Assembly: GCA_023423855.1 (NCBI GenBank)
Contig: JAFAEU010000359.1
Coordinates: 1-5,343, forward strand
Length of the DNA stretch: 5,343 nt
Source: Pseudomonadota bacterium
GTDB taxonomy: Bacteria > Pseudomonadota > Gammaproteobacteria > Xanthomonadales > Xanthomonadaceae
Direction: 5' to 3'
In this document: piece by piece, positions 1 through 5,343 of the stretch
Numbering within the stretch: the first letter of the stretch is position 1
Layout of the letters: every line of letters begins with the position of its first letter
Position numbers and translations under genes: made by a program
The notes under the pieces: model-generated
Seen by the model: the letters and a program-made list of their open reading frames with translations, nothing else
Told to the model about the DNA's origin: nothing
Database searches by the model: none

Positions 1-1
1 G

Positions 2-1186
2 GGCACGCTGGAGATCGTCCATCGCATGGACCTGATCCTGCGCGAGGTGTCGGGCATGGACCAGTTCGTGTTCCAGGCCGGTGGCGGGGCCGAAGCGGCC
101 TTTACCAGTTGCGCGGTCATCCGCGCCTACCATGCCTCGCGCGGCGAGTTGGAACAGCGCAACGAGATCATCACCACGATCAACACCCACCCGTGCAATC
201 CGTCGACCGCCGCCGCCGCCGGGTTCAAGGTGATCACCCTGATGCTCGACGAGACCGGCTATCCGTCGCTCGACGCGCTGAAGGCCGCGGTGTCCGATCG
301 CACCGCTGCGATCATGGTCAACAATCCCGACGACATGGGCGTCTACAACCCCGAGATCAAGGAATGGATCCGCATCGTCCACGAGGCGGGCGGCCTCGCC
401 TTCTACGACGCCGCCAACCTCAACGGCACCATGTCCAAGATCCGGGCGCGCGACCTCGGGTTCGACGCCTGCATGTTCATGCTGCACAAGACGTTCGGCG
501 CGCCCAAGAGCGGCGTCGGCGGTCCGGCGACCGGCGCCTATGGCTGCTCGGCGGCGCTGGCGCCGTTCCTCCCCGCGCCGCTGGTGACGCGGGAGGGCGA
601 TCGTTACCGCCTCGACCACGATCGGCCGCAGAGCGTCGGCAAGATCCGGGAATTCCTGGGCAATGTCCAGGTGATCCTGAAGGCCTATGCCTGGGCGCGC
701 GCGATGGGCGCCGAAGGAATTGCGCAGGCAGCCGACATCTCTGTGCTGGGCAACAACTACATGGAGAAGGGGCTGCTCGCGATCCGCGGCGTCACACGCT
801 CGCATCCCGATGCAAAGCTGCCGCGGCTCGAGATGACGCGCTACTCGCTCGAGACGATGAAGGAGGAAACCGGGGTCAACGTCCATGACGTCCAGAACCG
901 GATGACCGATTTCGGCATCGATCCGTTGTGGGCCAGTCACGAACCGTGGCTGCTGCCCGAACCGTTTACCCCGGAGTCCGGCGAGATGTACGGCAAGGAG
1001 GCGCTCGATCGCTGGATCGCGGTGATTGCACGCGTCTCCGACGAAGCCTATTCGACCCCGGAAATCGTCAAGACCTCACCCCACAATCAGCCCACGCATC
1101 GGCTGAAGCCGGGCTACACCGACGATCCTTCCCGGCGGGCAATGACATGGCGCGCCTTCCAGAAGAAGCGGACGCAAGCGGCCTAG
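2..1186 (+). CDS. gcvPB: Glycine dehydrogenase (decarboxylating) subunit 2, GcvPB family; 5' end outside window
   Basis: PLP-dependent subunit of the two-subunit glycine cleavage P-protein, which decarboxylates glycine and passes the aminomethyl group to lipoylated H-protein in the cytoplasm. The frame is open from base 2. The ATG at 26 is internal, because the residues before it (GTLEIVHR) and after it (ILREVSGMDQFVFQAGGGAE) match the conserved interior of the family. GcvPB is usually near 480-500 aa; 394 codons are here, so about 100 are missing. Visible landmarks, counted from base 2, are the PLP-binding Asp136 in FYDAANLNG and the presumed Schiff-base Lys163 in MLHKTF. Typical GcvPB continues with a Gly-rich STPHGGGGPG-like stretch, but this protein has GAPKSGVGGPATGAYG, so it may be a divergent paralogue acting on glycine or a related amine. 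Hand counts suggest more CTC leucine codons than in the genes downstream. No terminator is visible after the stop. Family assignment is firm; the exact substrate is less sure. Confidence 0.82.
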   Translation, partial: GTLEIVHRMDLILREVSGMDQFVFQAGGGAEAAFTSCAVIRAYHASRGELEQRNEIITTINTHPCNPSTAAAAGFKVITLMLDETGYPSLDALKAAVSDRTAAIMVNNPDDMGVYNPEIKEWIRIVHEAGGLAFYDAANLNGTMSKIRARDLGFDACMFMLHKTFGAPKSGVGGPATGAYGCSAALAPFLPAPLVTREGDRYRLDHDRPQSVGKIREFLGNVQVILKAYAWARAMGAEGIAQAADISVLGNNYMEKGLLAIRGVTRSHPDAKLPRLEMTRYSLETMKEETGVNVHDVQNRMTDFGIDPLWASHEPWLLPEPFTPESGEMYGKEALDRWIAVIARVSDEAYSTPEIVKTSPHNQPTHRLKPGYTDDPSRRAMTWRAFQKKRTQAA

Positions 1187-1205
1187 TGCGGATCCGGAGG
1201 GACGG

Positions 1206-1376
1206 ATCGTCGCCCAGGCGGTGCGATGCGATTCCGCATCCACCGCCGCGGCACGCGCCTCCGCCGCGCTGGTCAAGGGTGCCCGCCTGACCGTCTGTCC
1301 CGGTAGCCCCTGCGGGATTGCCGATACGCACAAGGAACGGCTCAACCAGGTCCTGCCGCACTTCCCGAAGGAGTAA
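1206..1376 (+). pseudogene. C-terminal remnant of an alpha/beta hydrolase (non-haem chloroperoxidase-like)
   Basis: The frame ending at the TAA of 1374-1376 reads ARASAALVKGARLTV, then CPGSPCGIADTHKERLNQ. This closely resembles the last 45 or so residues of non-haem chloroperoxidase-type hydrolases, where the usual text is LVKGA.L.VYPGAPHG.ADTHK..LN. The usual catalytic His of PGAPHG is Cys here and the Tyr before it is also Cys. Upstream similarity seems to switch frame: IVAQA at about 1206, CDAIP at 1222-1236 in another frame (compare GDDDAIVP), then back to the original frame from about 1240. There is no start codon, nucleophile elbow or oxyanion region, and the remnant begins only some 20 bp after the gcvPB stop. 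It represents roughly the last fifth of a protein of about 275 aa and is almost certainly non-functional. The 5' limit is approximate. It may be the relic of a first gene of the operon downstream. Confidence 0.75.
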
Positions 1377-1545
1377 TGCAGGGCCCCGCGGATTGCCGCT
1401 GCCCGGCGCGCCTGCCAACGGTCATCGCACTTTCCGGGCCGTCGCGAAGCGACGCCGGCTCTCTTGAGACAGGCTTCCGACTGCATCGGCACACGGATGT
1501 CATCGCAAGCCAGTTCTTCCCACCCACCGACAGACGAGACGCCTC
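1377..1545. other. Non-coding stretch upstream of the isochorismatase-like gene
   Basis: With the remnant before it, this makes a 359-base gap without an intact gene. I see no RNA gene or convincing sigma-70 promoter. A TTGAGA at 1464-1469 could serve as a -35 box, but nothing like TATAAT lies 16-18 bases downstream. It is nevertheless the most likely place for the promoter of the rightward operon, because the gaps downstream are short. Confidence 0.4.
1434..1458. repeat. Inverted repeat with a GAA tri-loop (stable hairpin)
   Basis: CGTCGC (1440-1445) and GCGACG (1449-1454) are perfect complements around the loop GAA. A further CCGG/CCGG pairing (1434-1437 with 1455-1458) is possible across a two-base bulge. 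The core GCGAAGC (1444-1450) is the heptamer known from nucleic-acid studies to form an exceptionally stable DNA mini-hairpin. No U-run follows on either strand, so this is not a standard intrinsic terminator. It sits about 90 bases before the ATG of the isochorismatase-like gene and could be a 5' leader structure, a protein site or the relic of a repeat. Confidence 0.55.
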
Positions 1546-2202
1546 ATGCCTACCGCCACACCAACCCCGGCCAGGAGCCTGCTGACCCCGACCGACCACA
1601 CCTTGATCCTGATCGACCACCAGTCGCAGATGGCCTTCGCGACCAAGTCGATCGCCGCCGAGGCGCTGCGCAACAACGTGGCGCTGGTCGCCAAGAGCGC
1701 GGCGGGCTTCAAGGTCTCCACCATCCTGACCACGGTCGCCGAGAAGAGCTTCTCCGGTCCGATCTTCGACGAAATCACCGAGGCCTTTCCCCGCGAGCCG
1801 AAGATCGACCGCACCTCGATGAACACCTGGGAGGACGCGCGCATCGCCGAGAAGGTCAACGCCGTCGGCAAGGGTCGCATCGTCTTCGCCGGCCTCTGGA
1901 CTAGCGTCTGCATCGTCGGTCCGGTGCTGTCGGCGCTCGACCAGGGCTTCGAGGCCTACGTCATCACCGACGCCAGCGGCGACATCAGCGAAGAAGCGCA
2001 CGAGCGCGCGGTGCAGCGCATGGTCCAGGCCGGCGCGCGGCCATTGACCAGCGTGCAGTACCTGCTGGAACTGCAGCGAGACTGGGCGCGCGCCAAGACC
2101 TACGCACTGACCACCGGCATCGCCCGGGCCAACGGTGGCGCCTACGGCCTCGGCATCGCCTATGCCAAGACGATGTTCGACGCCGGCGAAGGCGGCCATT
2201 GA
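1546..2202 (+). CDS. Isochorismatase-like cysteine hydrolase (YcaC type)
   Basis: A 218-aa cytoplasmic enzyme of the isochorismatase-like superfamily, closest by eye to E. coli YcaC (about 208 aa), an oligomeric hydrolase of unknown substrate. Visible signatures are the Asp nucleophile helper in LILIDHQ (Asp24), the basic residue in KIDRTSMNTWED (Arg89, with Lys86 nearby; many relatives use Lys, the YcaC subgroup appears to use Arg), and the nucleophile Cys122 in AGLWTSVCIV, followed by GFEAYVITDASG and a C-terminal HGGAYG-like segment (ANGGAYGLGIAYAKTM). All three triad positions are present, so it should be active on an amide- or N-carbamoyl-type bond, or less likely a vinyl ether as in isochorismate. 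No good Shine-Dalgarno sequence precedes the ATG. The start is chosen because MPTATPTP leads directly into the conserved LLTPTDHTLILID. It is probably the first intact gene of the operon, 75 bp before the DoxX gene. Confidence 0.88.
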   Translation: MPTATPTPARSLLTPTDHTLILIDHQSQMAFATKSIAAEALRNNVALVAKSAAGFKVSTILTTVAEKSFSGPIFDEITEAFPREPKIDRTSMNTWEDARIAEKVNAVGKGRIVFAGLWTSVCIVGPVLSALDQGFEAYVITDASGDISEEAHERAVQRMVQAGARPLTSVQYLLELQRDWARAKTYALTTGIARANGGAYGLGIAYAKTMFDAGEGGH

Positions 2203-2266
2203 CCTCCTCGCCGAATCCCGCCCGACGTCGCAAGGACGCGGCGCCGGACGGTTCCTTCCACGCACC

Positions 2267-2270
2267 GGAG
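2267..2270 (+). promoter_or_regulatory. Ribosome-binding site of the DoxX gene
   Basis: GGAG lies seven bases before the GTG at 2278. It decides the start, since the same frame is open back to the previous stop at 2202 and has no ATG before the conserved region. Confidence 0.65.
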
Positions 2271-2277
2271 CAGACGG

Positions 2278-2724
2278 GTGACAAGCACAAGATCAAGGTA
2301 CGGTGACACGCAAGATGCCGGGGCGTTGCTGTTGCGACTGACGGTCGGCGGCTTCCTGCTGCCACACGGCCTCGGCAAGCTGTTCGGCTGGTTCGACGGT
2401 CCGGGCCTTGCCGGTTTCGCGGCAGAACTGCAGGACTTCGGGCTGCTTTCGGCACCGCCGCTGCCGCTGTTGCTGGCGCTGGCGCAGACCCTCGCCGGGC
2501 TGTTCGTCGCCGTGGGGCTGTGGACCCGCGTGGCCGCGCTGGCCGCCGCCGCCTTCCTCGCGGTCACGGTCGCGCTCAACGCCGCCAACGGCTGGTTCTG
2601 GATGCACGGCGGCATCGAGTATCCGCTGCTCTGGACGATCGCAGCACTTGCCGTCGCCTTGCTTGGCGCCGGCCGCCATTCGGTGGACGCCGCCGCTTCC
2701 CGGCGCGGGGGAATGCCGCAATGA
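2278..2724 (+). CDS. DoxX family inner-membrane protein (GTG start)
   Basis: A 148-aa protein with four hydrophobic helices, at about residues 14-33, 58-82, 84-102 and 116-132, and the DoxX-family opening in which a helix-borne Arg (LLLRLTVGGF) is followed by LLPHGLGKLFGWF. DoxX proteins are small quinone- or redox-linked membrane proteins. Named relatives include DoxD/DoxA of archaeal thiosulfate:quinone oxidoreductase and the mycobacterial DoxX that works with SodA and a thiol-transfer protein, but the role of most bacterial members is unknown. The GTG start is supported by the GGAG before it. A loop with Trp and His (GWFWMHGGIEYPLLW) lies between helices 3 and 4. The stop overlaps the next start as ATGA, so translation is probably coupled to the amidohydrolase. 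Length is normal for the family and no truncation is seen. Confidence 0.85.
   Translation: MTSTRSRYGDTQDAGALLLRLTVGGFLLPHGLGKLFGWFDGPGLAGFAAELQDFGLLSAPPLPLLLALAQTLAGLFVAVGLWTRVAALAAAAFLAVTVALNAANGWFWMHGGIEYPLLWTIAALAVALLGAGRHSVDAAASRRGGMPQ
2707..2713 (+). promoter_or_regulatory. Ribosome-binding site of the amidohydrolase
   Basis: A purine run GGGGGAA inside the end of doxX lies seven bases before the ATG at 2721. It supports the long, signal-bearing start over the internal ATG at 2829. Confidence 0.5.
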
Positions 2725-4685
2725 CCGGATACGAACCTTCCCGTCGCCGCTTCTTCGGCTCGCTGGCGGCCAGCGCCGCGGTCGCCGGCCTGGGCGCATG
2801 CGGCCTGACCCAGCACGAGGAGTCCCGGATGGCGGACCTGATCCTGCGCAACGCGAAGGTGACCACGCTCGATCCGAAGCGCCCCTCCGCCACTGCGATC
2901 GCCGTCGCCGACGGTGTCGTCGTGGCCGTCGGCGACGATGCACGCGTGATGGAGAAGGCCGGCAGCGCGACCCGCGTCATCGACGCCGGCGGCCGTCGCC
3001 TGATCCCCGGCCTCAACGACAGCCACACCCACCTGATCCGCGGTGGCCTGAACTACAACCTGGAACTGCGCTGGGACGGCGTGCGCTCGCTGGCCGACGC
3101 GATGGCGATGCTCAAGGCGCAGGTCGCGCGCACCCCGGCGCCGCAGTGGGTGCGCGTGGTCGGCGGCTTCACCGAGCACCAGTTCGCCGAGAAGCGGCTG
3201 CCGACCCTCGACGAGATCAACGCCGCCGCACCGGACACGCCGGTGTTCATCATGCGCCTGTACGACCGTGCCCTGCTCAACCGCGCGGCGCTGCGTGCCG
3301 TCGGCTACGACCGTGACACGCCCGACCCGCCGGGCGGCGAGATCCAGCGCGACAAGGCCGGCAACCCGACCGGCCTGCTGCTGGCCAAGCCCAACGCGCT
3401 GATCCTGTACGCGACGCTGGCCGCCGGGCCGAAGCTGCCTGTCGAGTACCAGGTGAACTCCACCAAGCACTTCATGCGCGAGCTCAACCGCCTCGGCGTG
3501 ACCTCGGTGATCGATGCAGGCGGCGGCTTCCAGAACTATCCGGAGGACTACGGGATCATCCAGGAACTGCACCGGAACGACGAACTGACCGTGCGCATCG
3601 CCTACAACCTGTTCACCCAGAACAGGGGCGGCGAGCTGGCCGACTTCGACCGCTGGACGAAGATGCTCTCGCCGCACGAAGGCGACGACATGCTGCGCCA
3701 CAACGGCGCCGGCGAGATGCTGGTGTTCTCGGCCGCGGACTTCGAACTGTTCAACGAGCCGCGTCCCGAATTGCCGCCGGAACTGGAGCCGGAACTGGAG
3801 GACGTGGTGCGGCACCTGGTGCGCAACCGCTGGCCGTTCCGCATCCACGCTACCTACGACGAGAGCATCTCGCGCATCCTCGACGTGTACGAGAAGGTGA
3901 ACCGCGAGATCCCGTTCGACGGCCTGCACTGGATCATCGACCACGCCGAAACCATCTCCGAACGCAGCATCGACCGGGTCGGGGCGCTGGGCGGCGGCGT
4001 CGCCGTGCAGCACCGGATGGTCTACCAAGGCGAGGCCTTCGTCGAACGCTACGGCGCGCAGGCGGCCGAGCACACGCCGCCGGTGCGGCGCATGCTGCAG
4101 GCAGGCGTGCCGGTCGGCGCCGGCACCGACGCCACCCGCGTGGCCAGCTACAACCCGTGGGTGGCGCTGTACTGGCTGAGCACCGGGCGCACCATCGGCG
4201 GCCTGCAGCTTTACGGCGAAGGCAACCGGCTCGAACGCGAAGAGGCCTTGCGGTTGTGGACGCACGGCAGCGCCTGGTTCTCCAGCGAGCAGGACGCCAA
4301 GGGCCGGCTTACGGTCGGGCAGTTCGCGGACTTCAGCCTGCTGTCGGCCGACTACTTCACGGTCGGGGACGACGCCATCAAGGACATCACCAGCGTGCTG
4401 ACCGTGGTCGGCGGCAAGGTCGTGCACGGCGACGGCGAATTCGCGGCACTGGCGCCGCAGCTGCCGTCGCCGATGCCGGACTGGTCGCCAGTACGCCACT
4501 TCGGCGGCTACCAGGGCGCGACCCTTGCACAGGCATCGGCGGCCTTCGCCACAGCACACGGGCGTCATGTGCATGGTGCCGCCTGCAGCGTGCATGGCCA
4601 CGGCCACGCCACGCACTACCACACACCGACCGGCGACCACCAAGGCTTCTGGGGTGCGCTGGGCTGCTCGTGCTTCGCATTCTGA
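2721..4685 (+). CDS. YtcJ-type metal-dependent amidohydrolase, predicted Tat lipoprotein
   Basis: A 654-aa member of the amidohydrolase superfamily (amidohydrolase 3 / YtcJ group), TIM-barrel hydrolases of C-N bonds with natural substrates mostly unknown. Conserved features are the N-terminal beta-sandwich (ADLILRNAKVTTLD), the metal-binding HxH in DSHTH (His102, His104), His376 in FRIHATYDE, His408 in IIDHAE, Asp470 in GAGTDAT, and the closing sandwich strands (GQFADFSLLSADYF, then VVGGKVVHG). Residues 7-13 (SRRRFFG) are a twin-arginine motif, followed by a short hydrophobic stretch and a lipobox LGAC with Cys27. This predicts folded export and lipid attachment to the cell envelope. The start at 2721 is chosen because it overlaps the doxX stop as ATGA and creates this signal. 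An ATG at 2829 (Met37) would give a 618-aa cytoplasmic form. The last 40 residues carry nine His and three Cys. The conserved fold and intact metal ligands suggest an active enzyme. Confidence 0.9.
   Translation: MTGYEPSRRRFFGSLAASAAVAGLGACGLTQHEESRMADLILRNAKVTTLDPKRPSATAIAVADGVVVAVGDDARVMEKAGSATRVIDAGGRRLIPGLNDSHTHLIRGGLNYNLELRWDGVRSLADAMAMLKAQVARTPAPQWVRVVGGFTEHQFAEKRLPTLDEINAAAPDTPVFIMRLYDRALLNRAALRAVGYDRDTPDPPGGEIQRDKAGNPTGLLLAKPNALILYATLAAGPKLPVEYQVNSTKHFMRELNRLGVTSVIDAGGGFQNYPEDYGIIQELHRNDELTVRIAYNLFTQNRGGELADFDRWTKMLSPHEGDDMLRHNGAGEMLVFSAADFELFNEPRPELPPELEPELEDVVRHLVRNRWPFRIHATYDESISRILDVYEKVNREIPFDGLHWIIDHAETISERSIDRVGALGGGVAVQHRMVYQGEAFVERYGAQAAEHTPPVRRMLQAGVPVGAGTDATRVASYNPWVALYWLSTGRTIGGLQLYGEGNRLEREEALRLWTHGSAWFSSEQDAKGRLTVGQFADFSLLSADYFTVGDDAIKDITSVLTVVGGKVVHGDGEFAALAPQLPSPMPDWSPVRHFGGYQGATLAQASAAFATAHGRHVHGAACSVHGHGHATHYHTPTGDHQGFWGALGCSCFAF
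2818..2822 (+). promoter_or_regulatory. Possible internal ribosome-binding site for a cytoplasmic amidohydrolase form
   Basis: AGGAG stands six bases before the in-frame ATG at 2829, where many signal-less relatives begin (MADLIL). It falls in the linker codons after the lipobox Cys. It could be chance use of GAG codons, or it could direct a second, unexported product. Confidence 0.35.
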
Positions 4686-4692
4686 GAATGCG
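4676..4692. repeat. Inverted repeat with the amidohydrolase stop codon in its loop
   Basis: CGCATTC (4676-4682) and GAATGCG (4686-4692) are perfect seven-base complements, and the three-base loop is the TGA stop codon. CGCAT recurs at 4699-4703 and 4749-4753, and GAATGCG recurs at 4759-4765, so alternative pairings are available up to the first codons of the exporter gene. No T-run follows, so it is unlikely to be a plain intrinsic terminator. Confidence 0.5.
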
Positions 4693-4724
4693 TCCTCGCG
4701 CATCCCTCCCCATTGAAGCGGCAT

Positions 4725-4728
4725 AGGA
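4725..4728 (+). promoter_or_regulatory. Ribosome-binding site of the MFS exporter
   Basis: AGGA lies seven bases before the ATG at 4736 and supports that start. Confidence 0.6.
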
Positions 4729-4735
4729 CATCACG

Positions 4736-5343
4736 ATGAATACACCTTCGCATCCGCCGAATGCGCCCGGTGCCTGGTCGCCGCTGACCCAGCCCACCTT
4801 CCGGATGATGTGGCTGGCCGTGCTGATCGGCAACATCGGGACCTGGATCCATGACGTCGCGGCTGCATGGGTCATGGCCGCGAACACCGGCTCGCCCTTC
4901 ATGGTCGCCGCCGTGCAGTCGGCTACCACCCTGCCCGTCGTGCTGCTCGCCGTATTTGCTGGAACGCTGGCCGACATCGTCGATCGCCGCAAATACCTGA
5001 TCCTGGCCCAGCTGTGGATGGTGCTGGTCGCCGGCACCCTGGCCCTGCTCGCCCATCTGGACACGCTCGGGCCATGGACTCTGATCGGACTGACCTTCGC
5101 GCTGGGCATCGGCGCGGCCCTGGCCATGCCCCCGCAACACGCAACCGTACCCGAGTTGGTGCCACTGCGCATGCTCAGCCCGGCAGTGGCGCTGTCGTCG
5201 CTGAGCATGAACATCGCACGTGCCATCGGCCCGGCGCTGGGCGGCCTGATCGTCGCCAGCGCCGGCATCGAATGGGCCTTTGCGATCAATGCGCTGAGCT
5301 TCCTGGGCATCGTGGTCGTACTGGTCATCTGGAAGCGCACGCC
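4736..5343 (+). CDS. MFS transporter, MFS_3 / EntS-like group; 3' end outside window
   Basis: 202 complete codons of a major facilitator permease are present, with no stop before the right edge. The full protein would usually be 400-550 aa, so about the N-terminal half, helices 1-6, is visible. Hydrophobic segments lie at about residues 24-48, 54-77, 87-108, 115-132, 150-177 and 182-200. The loop between helices 2 and 3 holds the MFS motif A form GTLADIVDRRKYL. The texts TGSPFMVAAVQSATTLPVVLLA (in part), PELVPLRMLSPAVALSS and ARAIGPALGG are typical of the MFS_3 group, which includes the enterobactin exporter EntS. It follows the amidohydrolase by 50 bp on the same strand with its own AGGA, so it is probably co-transcribed and may move the substrate or product of the two hydrolases. 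Substrate and direction of transport are unknown. Confidence 0.87.
   Translation, partial: MNTPSHPPNAPGAWSPLTQPTFRMMWLAVLIGNIGTWIHDVAAAWVMAANTGSPFMVAAVQSATTLPVVLLAVFAGTLADIVDRRKYLILAQLWMVLVAGTLALLAHLDTLGPWTLIGLTFALGIGAALAMPPQHATVPELVPLRMLSPAVALSSLSMNIARAIGPALGGLIVASAGIEWAFAINALSFLGIVVVLVIWKRT

Noticed and set aside
26..28. ATG at 26 as the true start of the gcvPB-like gene
   Set aside because: The conserved family sequence continues in frame upstream to the window edge, so this Met is internal.
1464..1492. TTGAGA as a sigma-70 promoter for the rightward operon
   Set aside because: No acceptable -10 box lies at a suitable distance.
1342..2265. A 307-codon minus-strand open frame opposite the isochorismatase-like gene
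   Set aside because: The opposite strand has all isochorismatase-superfamily motifs; this one is a compositional shadow.
2520..2720. Upstream extension of the amidohydrolase frame to an ATG at 2520
   Set aside because: It would overlap doxX by 200 bases, and its Arg-rich product shows no family similarity. The ATGA start at 2721 gives a proper Tat signal.
2160..4724. An 854-codon open frame on the minus strand across doxX and the amidohydrolase
   Set aside because: It lies opposite two genes with clear family motifs. Its product is a low-complexity Arg/Val/Gln/His text without any recognisable domain, as expected from the complement of GC-rich codons.
4686..4735. Intrinsic terminator between the amidohydrolase and the exporter
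   Set aside because: There is a 7-bp stem but no T-run after it on the + strand, and the exporter follows within 50 bases.
4387..5340. A 317-codon minus-strand open frame opposite the MFS gene
   Set aside because: The plus strand encodes a clear MFS permease with motif A. The minus-strand product is Ser/Ala/Arg-rich with no domain.

Overview
The window is about two-thirds G+C and densely coded, and every gene with support lies on the + strand. Codon use and gene content suggest a high-GC proteobacterium, for example a xanthomonad- or burkholderia-like lineage. Nothing in the window fixes the genus. I see no rRNA, tRNA, CRISPR array, insertion sequence or phage gene.

Left part (2-1186): the 3' three-quarters of a gcvPB-family gene, the PLP-dependent subunit 2 of glycine dehydrogenase. 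It runs off the left edge. Its PLP-lysine region is shifted from the usual GcvPB pattern, so it may be a specialised paralogue. Right after it (about 1206-1376) lies the C-terminal stump of an alpha/beta hydrolase of the non-haem chloroperoxidase type. The stump has no start, an apparent frameshift, and Cys where the catalytic His should be. About 170 bp of non-coding DNA follows, with one very stable GAA-loop hairpin.

Right part (1546-5343): a probable four-gene operon. It encodes a YcaC-type isochorismatase-like hydrolase, a small four-helix DoxX-family membrane protein with a GTG start, a YtcJ-type metal-dependent amidohydrolase that overlaps doxX by ATGA, and an MFS_3-type exporter cut by the right edge. 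The amidohydrolase has a Tat signal with a lipobox, a second plausible start after an AGGAG, and an unusual His/Cys-rich C-terminal tail.

Taken together, the right part looks like a small catabolic or detoxification cassette: two hydrolases for C-N (amide-like) bonds, a membrane redox-type protein and an efflux or uptake permease. The hydrolase stump may be a lost first member of the same cassette. The substrate cannot be read from sequence. Between the amidohydrolase and the exporter, short inverted repeats around the stop codon could form mutually exclusive hairpins near the exporter's ribosome-binding site.
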